In this document: positions 9,667 to 18,276 of the stretch, one piece after another
How positions within the stretch are numbered: position 1 is the stretch's first letter
How the letters are laid out: each line of letters starts with the position of its first letter
Source: Micromussa lordhowensis
Lineage: Eukaryota > Cnidaria > Anthozoa > Scleractinia > Lobophylliidae
NCBI GenBank assembly: GCA_964020085.1
Contig: OZ026598.1
Coordinates: forward strand, 24,539,506-24,603,505
DNA length: 64,000 nt
Direction: 5' to 3'
Program-made: the position numbers and the translations under genes
The notes under the pieces: generated by a model
Told to the model about the DNA's origin: nothing
Database searches by the model: none
What the model saw: only the letters and a program-made list of their open reading frames with translations

Positions 9667-12600
9667 TTATATAATAGTTCCTTGACTGTTTTCAAATTCT
9701 TTCACATTTTCAAATGCTGTACTATTATTATCCCAAACATTCTTTGTTACCAATCCTCTCACCTTAGTGAAAGGATTATCATCTACATTTATTCTTCTTA
9801 TAGTTGGCAGTCCACTACTATCAGTAAAAAAATTATTAATAATAATTGGAGCACTAATTCCACTAAAAATTAGTTTCATATGAGTGTCTTTTACCCAAAT
9901 CCAAAATAGGACTTGCTTTCCTAAAGCGTTATTTGGAATATTAAATGTTCTTAAAGATGGTTCATCTATTGTAGGATTACGTGAAATTACGACTTTGCTT
10001 TTATCAACATGAATATGTTCAAAGCCAAGTAAGTTCTTATATCTAATACTTATAGTCATTACACTATTTGTAGTTGTGCTATGTTGAAATACATAATAAA
10101 AAGTTAAATCACCTTTGTTATCACCAGTAGTTACAAATGCATATGTATTTGGTGTTTTACCTTCATTACTATCAGAAAAATACAAATCTTTTATTAAAGA
10201 AATCTTTGAATCATTACTTAATATATATTTTACTATTAATTCTACTAAATTTTTATTTTCATTAATAGTAGGATTTTCTTTTGCTATTTCACTATTTACT
10301 TTTGCAATTTCACCATCAACATATTTTACAACATTATCTTCTGTTTCATTTAGTTGTTTAATATTAACAGCATCACTGTTTTCATTTCCATCATTTAATC
10401 CTTTTATCTGACGATTAGACATATCTATAGGTGCTTCAAAATAGACGATTTTGTTTCTGATGGTATAGAATCTATCCCAAATTCTCGAGTCAACGTCATT
10501 CTGATGACCACTGACACCATAAACAACTACAAAGATGCTGGTTTCTGCATCATAAGTGTTACCACTCTTGTACTTTAAAGTTAAATCAATATCTAAATCA
10601 ATAATCCCAATATTTCCATATTTGTGAAAATTCACTATTGTTCTACTGTGATCAGAAAAAGTATTTGTATTATTACGTGAAACATTCAAAGTTTCAGATA
10701 CAGCGTCGACAACCACTTCGTCAGGATCTACTCGATTACCATAATACATTTCAAAAGCTAATGTATACTCACCTAAATCTAACGATTTTAAATCAATAGT
10801 TAATCGGGTGCTATAATAACCGATAGCAGAGTCATACTTAATTTTAAATTGATAAGTAGCTTTGTTGATATCATAGTAATCTTTGTCGACTTTTCTTACT
10901 TTGGTAATATCATCATCATCTTCCTTAAATAAATCATCATCCATGACAAAAGAGAATTCATTATCTTGTCGGTTTGCTTTAATATTCAGTTCTTCAAATT
11001 CACTAACTTTGTATTCAATAAAAGATCTAAGTACTGAGTTATTATCAGTAACTCTCCTATTAACATAGTTAACATTAGTTGCATGTGTGTTATCTGATGA
11101 ATTTGGATCTTTCAAGCGGATAATGCTATGATTAGCCATATCAAGATTTCCTTCCATGTCTCTATCTCCTAAAAGTGGTAGATAAGTAGATTTTGCATCA
11201 CCAACTGTTAGGGCTGCGTCGTCTACAGAACTACTACTAATTCCAGTGATAGCATGATCACCCATTTGGAGACTTCCTGTCATTGATCTGGAACCATTTA
11301 AAGGTAAATTCAAATTATCTCCATTGTCAACATAAGTTTTATTAACAGCATCATCACCACTAACTGGATTTGGTAAACCATAAAGATAACTATTATTCAT
11401 ATTAATTGGACTATTACCATCAGCAACCATGGTTAATCTACCACAATTTGTAATGAGATTATTATTCATGTTTAGATCACCTGTCATAGGCCTTGAACCA
11501 TCCAATTTTAATACATCTGTAGGTAGCTTACTTATTTCTGCTTGGACAAATGCCTTGGAGACTAAATCATTTGTACCAAAAATATTGACACCATATGGTT
11601 CAGTATTTATTATTCTTTTACCTTTTAAGTCATAGTCATCACCTTTTAATTTTAAAAAGTTTTCATTAACATAAAGTTTATTAACAGCCATTTTAGAATC
11701 TTTTAAAGCATTAGGGTAATCAGTGATTGGGACATCATCTTGAGTCTCTAAATCTGTTATTTTATTGTCATTCATCTTGAGATTTCCAGTCATAGCGCGT
11801 GAACCATCTACTTTGAGATAAAGACTTAAATCAGACTGTGGTATGGAAGCAATTTGACTTTCTAAATAAGTCTTTGTCACAGGTTGCTGCGGCCCAGTTG
11901 GAATAGGCAAGCTAAAAATCCTATTTCCATTCATAGAAAGATTACCAGTCATGTTTTGGCTTCCGTTTAGGAGTAATACTTCTAACCTATCTGCTTTTCT
12001 AGAAGATAAATCATTAATAGCAATATCCTGTTTAGCGTCTTCATCGTCAACATATTCTTTGGTTGTTGCATCTTTAGGGTCAGTAGGATTACCAATATTG
12101 ATTATCTTTTCATTATTCATATTGATCGGTTCAAAATTTAATATTGTTCCTGAAAAATCAGTACTTTTAACATTAAATAACCTATGATCAAAACTAGTCC
12201 TTTGTATTCCTTTGACACATCTACTAAAAAATAGAAATTTAAAATTAGAGTTACTGGAACCATAATATCGAAATTGTAAACGGATGTTCACATCTCTTTT
12301 AGAACTATTAAATATTATGTAAGCTTTTGCGTAATTGCTAAACCAATCATGACTAAAATCAATTATGTTTGCATTACCAGTGGCATTTGTAAATAATAGC
12401 CTATCTGAATCACCATCTGTAACTATATTTGTTCCATCATATCCAAATATTTCAAAAACGATAGAATAATTAGGATCTATTTCTAAATTGTTCACTAGTC
12501 GAACAGTAGAATAAGCATAACCAGATTGCGCCCCTTCTCGAGGCGCTTCTAATAGTTCAAAATGATCAGTGTGCCCAGGAATAGGTATAGATCCTTTAGT

Positions 12601-13023
12601 ACATTCTGCTTTATCACCAAAATCTTTATAAAAAGTAAAACTAGGTTGCAAATGATAATTTGTCCTATGATCTGTTGTCATCTCCTTTAATTGTTTTAGA
12701 GGTACAGCATCATTATCATTAGAAGCATCTTCTAAATCACTAATCTTATGATTATTCATATTTAAATTACCAGTCATTGAAGTTGTTCCATCTCTTTTCA
12801 GATAAGGTGACAAATCAATAGCTGGTAGGTTATTATCTACATACTCTTTTGTTGCTGCATCATTATTATCGATAGGAAGGGCTACTTCAGTTAATCGCTT
12901 ACTATCAATATCAAAATTACCATCATCAGTTAGACTAAATCCAATTCCAGGTAAACCAGGATCACCTTTTTCACCTCTTCCTGTTGCTGATGTTGATTCA
13001 AGTTGTCCATTGCTAAAACCCAT
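9667..13023 (-). CDS. Long modular fiber protein (1118 aa) with collagen-like stub and MTG-L-M repeats
   Basis: After the MGFSNGQ head comes a short collagen-like Gly-X-Y stretch (GEKGDPGLPGIG). About six units follow of the type MTGNLNMNNHKISDL, mostly paired with DAxTKEYVD-type units; this repeat is known from phage and algal-virus tail fibers. Three beta-rich non-repeat domains are interspersed: one early (FTFYKDF region), one central (after an acidic DDDLFKEDDDD patch) and one at the C terminus. It is the largest gene of the leftward block and probably forms the long spike at the vertices. The element 2 homologue is 911 aa, lacks the C-terminal domain and has different middle repeats. The start has TATTATAT before the ATG. 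Confidence 0.85.
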   Translation of the reverse strand: MGFSNGQLESTSATGRGEKGDPGLPGIGFSLTDDGNFDIDSKRLTEVALPIDNNDAATKEYVDNNLPAIDLSPYLKRDGTTSMTGNLNMNNHKISDLEDASNDNDAVPLKQLKEMTTDHRTNYHLQPSFTFYKDFGDKAECTKGSIPIPGHTDHFELLEAPREGAQSGYAYSTVRLVNNLEIDPNYSIVFEIFGYDGTNIVTDGDSDRLLFTNATGNANIIDFSHDWFSNYAKAYIIFNSSKRDVNIRLQFRYYGSSNSNFKFLFFSRCVKGIQRTSFDHRLFNVKSTDFSGTILNFEPINMNNEKIINIGNPTDPKDATTKEYVDDEDAKQDIAINDLSSRKADRLEVLLLNGSQNMTGNLSMNGNRIFSLPIPTGPQQPVTKTYLESQIASIPQSDLSLYLKVDGSRAMTGNLKMNDNKITDLETQDDVPITDYPNALKDSKMAVNKLYVNENFLKLKGDDYDLKGKRIINTEPYGVNIFGTNDLVSKAFVQAEISKLPTDVLKLDGSRPMTGDLNMNNNLITNCGRLTMVADGNSPINMNNSYLYGLPNPVSGDDAVNKTYVDNGDNLNLPLNGSRSMTGSLQMGDHAITGISSSSVDDAALTVGDAKSTYLPLLGDRDMEGNLDMANHSIIRLKDPNSSDNTHATNVNYVNRRVTDNNSVLRSFIEYKVSEFEELNIKANRQDNEFSFVMDDDLFKEDDDDITKVRKVDKDYYDINKATYQFKIKYDSAIGYYSTRLTIDLKSLDLGEYTLAFEMYYGNRVDPDEVVVDAVSETLNVSRNNTNTFSDHSRTIVNFHKYGNIGIIDLDIDLTLKYKSGNTYDAETSIFVVVYGVSGHQNDVDSRIWDRFYTIRNKIVYFEAPIDMSNRQIKGLNDGNENSDAVNIKQLNETEDNVVKYVDGEIAKVNSEIAKENPTINENKNLVELIVKYILSNDSKISLIKDLYFSDSNEGKTPNTYAFVTTGDNKGDLTFYYVFQHSTTTNSVMTISIRYKNLLGFEHIHVDKSKVVISRNPTIDEPSLRTFNIPNNALGKQVLFWIWVKDTHMKLIFSGISAPIIINNFFTDSSGLPTIRRINVDDNPFTKVRGLVTKNVWDNNSTAFENVKEFENSQGTII

Positions 13024-13038
13024 ATATAATATACTAAA

Positions 13039-13266
13039 TTAAATTTCTTCTTCTTCTTCTTCTTTATCTCTTAAGTAATCAGAATCTAACATTTTGAGAT
13101 TTTTAATTAATAATAATATTTCATCAGAAATAGATTTGTTGTATTTTTTTTCAACTTCTTTTAAACATTCTATTTTACTAGTAAGATTCTCTAATAAAAA
13201 ATTTATCTCATTAAACACATTAAATATTTCGTGTGTTAATCTTCTCGGCAAACTAATTCTATCCAT
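13039..13266 (-). CDS. Small helical protein with Glu-rich tail (75 aa), unknown
   Basis: I chose the ATG at 13266, just past the ATPase stop (13268), because AATATATAGG precedes it. The longer open frame upstream overlaps the ATPase in another phase. The protein is predicted helical or coiled-coil and ends in a run of glutamates. The element 2 counterpart (57582-57944) shares only the start and the DSDYLRD-like end and has an Asn/Gly/Asp repeat inserted, so this gene evolves quickly. Confidence 0.6.
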   Translation of the reverse strand: MDRISLPRRLTHEIFNVFNEINFLLENLTSKIECLKEVEKKYNKSISDEILLLIKNLKMLDSDYLRDKEEEEEEI

Positions 13267-13267
13267 C

Positions 13268-13903
13268 CTATATATTTTCATTGAAATTTTTTCTAATTGT
13301 CTTTTTAGTCTTATCAATGTACGCAAAACTATAAGGCTCACTAGTCGCACTCTCGAATCGCTTCTTAGGTACATTGACTTCTTTACACATTCTTGCTGTC
13401 TCTGCATTACTTGGAGAGTCAAAAATACAAAAATGAGAGCAATTCAACCTGATGTCTTTGGGAGTGAGATAATAAGATTGACTTAAATAGATTACACTGC
13501 AATTTTTATGACGGCCACCAATAAAATATTCAATGAGAGGTTTTTGGTTTCGTTCACAAGCAAAGTCATCAAAGATAACTATTTTTTGATTATCGTGGTC
13601 TAGGCTTTCCAGAGGAATGACATCACCATTACTCTCTTCTATGACATCATAACCAGCCTCTTCTGAAATGGGTCGAAATGTTTCTAATAGTTGTCTGTAC
13701 TTCGGTTGCTCGAGATTTTTAGAAAACAAGTAAATCTTATCATAGTAGAGTAGATTATAAAGCATATGCATAAGAACGTTAGTTTTACCACAACCGCTTG
13801 GTCCACAAATTAACATTCGAAAAGTGTCTGAAGGCATATAAGGTAGCAGTCGTTTGAAATTGCGGTCATTATTAGAAGCTGAATCATAATTAGGAATTTT
13901 CAT
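13268..13903 (-). CDS. FtsK/A32-type genome-packaging ATPase (211 aa)
   Basis: Walker A GPSGCGKT at residues 34-41, Walker B KIVIFDDF ending near residue 114, and a sensor-like SQSYY at 141-145 identify the A32-like packaging ATPase of Polintons and related double jelly-roll viruses. It drives DNA into preformed capsids. The length is normal for the family. It is the first gene of the leftward block, starting 70 bases from the divergent rightward block. Start context ATTATATAG-ATG. The element 2 copy (57946-58581) differs at only a few residues. Confidence 0.95.
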   Translation of the reverse strand: MKIPNYDSASNNDRNFKRLLPYMPSDTFRMLICGPSGCGKTNVLMHMLYNLLYYDKIYLFSKNLEQPKYRQLLETFRPISEEAGYDVIEESNGDVIPLESLDHDNQKIVIFDDFACERNQKPLIEYFIGGRHKNCSVIYLSQSYYLTPKDIRLNCSHFCIFDSPSNAETARMCKEVNVPKKRFESATSEPYSFAYIDKTKKTIRKNFNENI

Positions 13904-13973
13904 CTATATAATTAATATTTTTTAAATAAATATCGCATATTATTTCGCATAATATAAAAAATATAAATATTAT
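13904..13973. promoter_or_regulatory. Bidirectional AT-rich promoter between ATPase and rightward block
   Basis: The 70 bases separating two divergent start codons are almost pure A/T, broken by two CGCATA-like words (CGCATATTATTTCGCATAA). The same 70 bases recur at 58582-58651 with only two changes. Each ATG abuts an ATAT-type core, so initiation probably occurs within this segment in both directions. Confidence 0.65.
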
Positions 13974-15002
13974 ATGAGTCTCTCAAATTGGAAACGATTA
14001 GCTCAGAAACGGACTGAGACTGGAAGGATGAAGAATCAGCTTTATGATGAGATCACTGAAGAGAAGATAAAGAGTAAGACTTCAGACCAGCGGATAACAA
14101 AATCATTTAGACTAGATGAAATCATAGATGGGTTAAAGGCACAAAAGCCTAAGAATAGACCGCAAATGAGAATACGTCCTGCCCCAGCGGGTAAACCAGA
14201 TGAAATTGATTATGCACCAGAAGTAGATCCATATGAAGAAGGATTATTAGATCTCCAAGATTACGTAGCGCCCCAGGCAGAAAAACAAATAATACCTAAA
14301 GGCGCGCCACCAAAATATGAAATGGATCCTAGTTTTTGGAATCTAGGAGGAGATGAATCTTTACCACCAGAATATTCTTTTGTGGAAGAAGGACCTTTAG
14401 CAATTGAAGCACCACCTGATGATGATGATGATGATGAAGATTTAGATAGAGGAGATATTAATAGGATTTTAGATAGTGCAAATCTTCCTAATTATGATGA
14501 TGTTGAAATGAGATTATCCCAAACAGAAATGACACCAGTTAAACGTAGTAAATATCTCGAGAGTAACATAAAAAGAGCAAATTCTGAAATAAGCAGTATT
14601 ACAAGTAAATTTAAGACAAATACAACTAATAGACTAAAACAAGCCATAAAAAAAGGATTGCCAAAAGATGTAATAGAAAAGCTAGAGCGAGAAAAGGATA
14701 TGGCTCATAAATTTGCTGATAGTAGACTAAAACCTATTCAAGAATATAGAGACTATCTAAAAGTACAGAAAAAGAAAAGTACAAAGGGAAGTGGCGTCAG
14801 GAGAGGCAGAGGAGTCTATTTCTATAATGATGCTCAAGAATTACTAAAGAAATTAACACTAATTATTGGTGAAATGGAAGCAGGCAATTCAAGTGTCAAG
14901 ATGAGGAATATGGGTCAAACTATCTTAGACACTCTATTACGAACAAAATCAATAAATAAGTCGCAATATCAAAAGTTAGTTAAAAAATATTTCGGGGTTT
15001 GA
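13974..15002 (+). CDS. Conserved Polinton structural protein of unknown role (342 aa)
   Basis: The N terminus MSLSNWKRLAQKRTETG is a hallmark of a protein seen in many animal Polintons. A Pro/Asp-rich linker (about 60-160, with an acidic DDDDDDE run) leads to a helical segment, a KGSG motif at 271-274, and a compact C-terminal domain beginning VYFYNDAQELL and ending near KKYFGV. KGSG before a hydrophobic stretch could be a site for the element's adenain-like protease. Position at the head of the capsid block suggests a virion or assembly protein. The exact role is unknown. Confidence 0.75.
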   Translation: MSLSNWKRLAQKRTETGRMKNQLYDEITEEKIKSKTSDQRITKSFRLDEIIDGLKAQKPKNRPQMRIRPAPAGKPDEIDYAPEVDPYEEGLLDLQDYVAPQAEKQIIPKGAPPKYEMDPSFWNLGGDESLPPEYSFVEEGPLAIEAPPDDDDDDEDLDRGDINRILDSANLPNYDDVEMRLSQTEMTPVKRSKYLESNIKRANSEISSITSKFKTNTTNRLKQAIKKGLPKDVIEKLEREKDMAHKFADSRLKPIQEYRDYLKVQKKKSTKGSGVRRGRGVYFYNDAQELLKKLTLIIGEMEAGNSSVKMRNMGQTILDTLLRTKSINKSQYQKLVKKYFGV

Positions 15003-15005
15003 TAT

Positions 15006-15770
15006 ATGGAGAGAGAAATCTCATTAAGCAGTTTTGCAGTTAAAGATGAACCTGGTAATCGACCTGGTGATTTTACTACAAGGTTTTCTAGAACTTTAGA
15101 CTATGAACACAGTGATGGGATTTGGTATATTGGTTTTAATAAAATTATTTCAATGGCTTTTACATGGACAAATATAAATTCTGGTTATAGCAATCAAAAG
15201 ATAGCTTACAGTAAAGACGGTGGGAAAACATTTACAGATATTGATTTTCCAAAAGGAGTTTGGGATTACACTGATATTGATAATTACATTAAGGAAAAGA
15301 CTAAAACAGTCCGTGATGGTGATGAAGAATTTCCAATTACGGTGACTTTTGATGAACCAACTTTTAGAGTCTTAGTGACTTTAGACGCTAACTATCAGCT
15401 TGACCTGAGTAAATCTAATTTTGGTAAACTAATAGGATTCGGTAAGGTGATCTTAAGAGATGAGAGAAATGTTAGCCCCAAAGTACCTAACCTATCAGAA
15501 GATACAGATGTCCTAAATATTCACTGTGATTTAGTCTCTGATTCATTAGTAGATGGGGTAGAATCAGATATTGTTTTTAGTTTTGGTACAGGAACGCTGA
15601 GACCTTCTTACAATTTTACCCTTGAACCGCGTCGTGTTATATTTAATCCTATCAATAAAACAAGAGTTTCAAGCGTTCGAATCTATGTAACTGATGGTTT
15701 GCGAAGACCAGTCTATTTAAATCATGCTGACACAGCATTTTCATTAATCTTAAAAAAAGTTCCATTTTAA
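15006..15770 (+). CDS. Minor capsid (penton) protein, single jelly-roll (254 aa)
   Basis: A beta-rich protein with the Polinton penton pattern: an LDYEHSDGIWYIGF region early, GKLIGF near the middle, a VLNIHCDLVSDSLVDG stretch, and a closing VRIYVTDGLRRPVYLNHAD block. It lies two genes before the major capsid protein, the usual order. It forms the five-fold vertices and is the likely anchor for the fibers. The start has TTTGATAT-ATG directly after the previous stop (3 bases). The element 2 copy (59703-60470) is almost identical. Confidence 0.88.
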   Translation: MEREISLSSFAVKDEPGNRPGDFTTRFSRTLDYEHSDGIWYIGFNKIISMAFTWTNINSGYSNQKIAYSKDGGKTFTDIDFPKGVWDYTDIDNYIKEKTKTVRDGDEEFPITVTFDEPTFRVLVTLDANYQLDLSKSNFGKLIGFGKVILRDERNVSPKVPNLSEDTDVLNIHCDLVSDSLVDGVESDIVFSFGTGTLRPSYNFTLEPRRVIFNPINKTRVSSVRIYVTDGLRRPVYLNHADTAFSLILKKVPF

Positions 15771-15776
15771 TTATAT

Positions 15777-16157
15777 ATGAAGTCAAGAGAGTTCAAAAAG
15801 ATTTATCACCCAAGAATGGGACGATATGTCTACAAACACCGTGGCAATGGAATTATAGTGGATAATCTTATGAAACCACTAAAAAAGGTAGCTAGTGCTT
15901 TAACTGGACAGGTTTTAAAACCATTTGCTAAAAAAGCAATACAAGCTGGTGTCGCTCATGCGGGAGAACGAGTTGGTAAAAAGGCTGCTGATAAAGTTAT
16001 AGAGCGATCTGGTGAGCTTATCCGAAAAAGGCTATCCTCAGGGTCTAAAAAAGCGACAAAGTCAACAAAGTCAACAAAGTCAAAGCCAGGTAGAGCAAAG
16101 CCAAAAACGCAGGAGGAAGTTTATACACTGATTAATAATCTAATAGCACGCTCTTAA
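15777..16157 (+). CDS. Basic amphipathic virion protein, pVI-like (126 aa)
   Basis: A short basic head ends in RGNG at residues 22-25. A long Lys/Ala-rich amphipathic stretch follows (LMKPLKKVASALTG onward), then a Lys/Ser/Thr repeat (KSTKSTKS) and a short C-terminal tail. Adenovirus pVI-type proteins have a similar plan: a protease-cleaved N terminus, then a membrane-active helix. It lies between penton and major capsid genes. Function is inferred from layout, not from a recognised domain. The copy at 60478-60867 has one extra KST unit. Confidence 0.65.
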   Translation: MKSREFKKIYHPRMGRYVYKHRGNGIIVDNLMKPLKKVASALTGQVLKPFAKKAIQAGVAHAGERVGKKAADKVIERSGELIRKRLSSGSKKATKSTKSTKSKPGRAKPKTQEEVYTLINNLIARS

Positions 16158-16187
16158 AGAAAAAAAAAATCTGATAAAAAATATATA

Positions 16188-17432
16188 ATGGCATTTAGAT
16201 CACCAGAGTACGTACAGAGAAACGAACTAGTGCAATTTCGTCTTCAAGATGCTATAAGAGCTCCTGCCAATACTCAAGAGCAAAATAAGAAAGGATACAA
16301 ATTTCATGTTACTGATCGGGGTATTATGCTTGATTGGTTTAACGCCTTTTTTGAAGTGCGATTCAGATTAGACCTTCGAGCAAATGGTGGAGACAATGCA
16401 GACGCCAGAACAACAATTATTAATGGATCGCATTCATTAATTAAGCATATGGTAATAAAGAGTGCAGGAAAAATCGTCTATGACACTGATAATCTTCATC
16501 TTGTAACTTTTGCAAAAAATCTTTTAGAATATTCAGATGATTTTGGGCGTAGTACAGCCAAAAATAGTTTATGGTATTTAGATACAGATGCCACTTCAGA
16601 TGATACAAACACAGGTTTGGAAAGTAGGCGTTTATTAACAGCTAACAGAGCTCATGTTAATACAAGTATTCCATTAAATAGGTATTCTTTTTTCGAAGAA
16701 TTAGAAGGACGATTGTTACCTCCAATGGATCTCCAATTTGAAATAGAACTGACACCGGACGCTGAAGTATTATATGGGGCAGTTGATACATTGAGATTAG
16801 TAATTGATCGTTTTTATCTATGGGTACCCCGACTAGAACCAAAAGATGCTCTTATGTCTAAATTCATCAGTGAATACCAAAAACCCAGTAAATGGAAATA
16901 CCTCAAAGAAATGTACCAAAGTTCAGATACTACTAGAAACAGTGGTGATTTCAGAATCTCAGCTAGTATTGATAAAGTACAGCATGTTTTCCTCTACTTC
17001 CAGAGACTTAAGACCAATGATATGTCAGCAAATCCTTATATTTTTGATACTTTTAAACTGAACGCAGCCAATAATAATAGTCATCTTAGCACATGTCGTC
17101 TTGAATATGGTAATGGTGTCTTCTATCCAGAACTTGAATATGATACAGAAAGTAAAACAAGAATCTATTATGATTTAATGAATTATTCATGGAAAAAGAA
17201 TGATTATAATACAGGTACTCAGCTCAATATCACTAATTTTTCGAGTCTTTACCCAATGTTATATTTTGACCTGACTTATCAAACAGAACAGGTAAGCAGA
17301 GATCCAAAGCAACTTAACGTAAGATTTCGCCTCTCACAAGCAGCAGCTGCTGATTTCCGAGTGCATGCAATTGTTCTCTATGAAGAAGATGTTGTTGTTG
17401 ATAAAGTGGGAGATCAATTAGTTATTGTCTAA
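16188..17432 (+). CDS. Major capsid protein, double jelly-roll (414 aa)
   Basis: It matches the Polinton hexon-like protein: an MLDWFNAFFEVRFRL block near residues 48-62, NGSHSLIKHMVIKSAGKIVYD near 84-104, and an FAKNLLEYSDDFGR block after it, then a second beta-rich half ending in FRVHAIVLYEEDVVV. It forms trimers that tile an icosahedral capsid. Length is typical. The frame is intact and differs from the element 2 copy (60898-62142) at few positions. Start context AAATATATA-ATG. The gene ends in a poly-A run. Confidence 0.95.
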   Translation: MAFRSPEYVQRNELVQFRLQDAIRAPANTQEQNKKGYKFHVTDRGIMLDWFNAFFEVRFRLDLRANGGDNADARTTIINGSHSLIKHMVIKSAGKIVYDTDNLHLVTFAKNLLEYSDDFGRSTAKNSLWYLDTDATSDDTNTGLESRRLLTANRAHVNTSIPLNRYSFFEELEGRLLPPMDLQFEIELTPDAEVLYGAVDTLRLVIDRFYLWVPRLEPKDALMSKFISEYQKPSKWKYLKEMYQSSDTTRNSGDFRISASIDKVQHVFLYFQRLKTNDMSANPYIFDTFKLNAANNNSHLSTCRLEYGNGVFYPELEYDTESKTRIYYDLMNYSWKKNDYNTGTQLNITNFSSLYPMLYFDLTYQTEQVSRDPKQLNVRFRLSQAAAADFRVHAIVLYEEDVVVDKVGDQLVIV

Positions 17433-17485
17433 AAAAAAAAAAAAAAAAAATATATATTTAGAAAAAATATTTTAATATAATATAT

Positions 17486-18208
17486 ATGAGAGTTAAAGAG
17501 AGTCAGAACGAAAGTCAGAACAAAGAAGAAATAGTCGATTTTCTCCATATTGACACTTCAAAGATAACTTTTCGAAAACCAAAGCCAAATAAGCACAATG
17601 GAACACAGATTGGAATATTATACAATGGAAGGACATTATTTGTTAAATATAAAGGATATACTCCGTTCGGTTTAAATGAAAACTATGATAAAGATGGTAA
17701 TTACCAAGGTACTAGCATGCAAATTAATTGTGATGGGGAATATCTAGAAAAAGCCAAAGAATTAGACGAATTTTTTATTGATTATTTATATTCTTTAAAG
17801 AACAATAAAAAAATACATAGAGAAGCTGTAGCGGGATATGATGAACACGGTCAAGGTGGTTCTTGGAAAAGAATCTGTAAAAAACCGTATAAAATTGTTG
17901 ATGAAGAAAGAGTATATCAAGATTACCCATCAAAGATGGAGTTTTCACTATTTTTTAGAAATGATCGAATAGCTACAAAATTTTTTACATGGGATGGGGA
18001 AAATTTAGGATATGATTCAGTAAAAATTGGTCCAAAAAGTAAAGTGAAATTTATTGCTTCCTGGTTTTCAATTACAACAGGAACTTTTGGAGCTACTCTA
18101 AAACCAAAATTAATGCAAGTATCATATCGAGAAGTAGAAGATATTTTCGATAACTTCATCTTAGATGATGAAGAAGAAGATGTTCTATCTATTGGATCTG
18201 ATTTATAA
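17486..18208 (+). CDS. Probable ssDNA-binding protein, OB-fold type (240 aa)
   Basis: The block ITFRKPKPNKHNGTQIGILY followed by GYTPFGL, and the late block FGATLKPKLMQVS, resemble the basic ssDNA-binding proteins of large DNA viruses (KPK...PFGL near the front and KP-L-QV near the end). The C terminus is acidic (DDEEED), as in many SSB proteins. It would coat displaced strands during protein-primed replication. Assignment is by motif likeness. The element 2 copy (62181-62885) is more divergent than the capsid genes. Confidence 0.55.
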   Translation: MRVKESQNESQNKEEIVDFLHIDTSKITFRKPKPNKHNGTQIGILYNGRTLFVKYKGYTPFGLNENYDKDGNYQGTSMQINCDGEYLEKAKELDEFFIDYLYSLKNNKKIHREAVAGYDEHGQGGSWKRICKKPYKIVDEERVYQDYPSKMEFSLFFRNDRIATKFFTWDGENLGYDSVKIGPKSKVKFIASWFSITTGTFGATLKPKLMQVSYREVEDIFDNFILDDEEEDVLSIGSDL

Positions 18209-18234
18209 GAACTATTCCAAAGTCACAGACTAAA

Positions 18235-18272
18235 TATTATTTATGAATTTTTTAAAAAGTCCATAAATAATA
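18235..18272 (+). promoter_or_regulatory. Hairpin upstream of membrane-active protein gene
   Basis: Arms TATTATTTATG (18235-18245) and CATAAATAATA (18262-18272) pair perfectly around a 16-base loop and end 4 bases before the ATG. In element 2 (62902-62939) one T-A pair is replaced by G-C and pairing is kept, while the loop differs. It could end the upstream transcript or mark the promoter. Confidence 0.6.
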
Positions 18273-18276
18273 TATA

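Noticed and set aside
13094..13486. Plus-strand frames opposite the ATPase and small gene, and similar ones opposite the fibers (for example 10115-10411, 11951-12187)
   Set aside because: Antisense shadows of well-supported minus-strand genes; no start context and no conserved domain.
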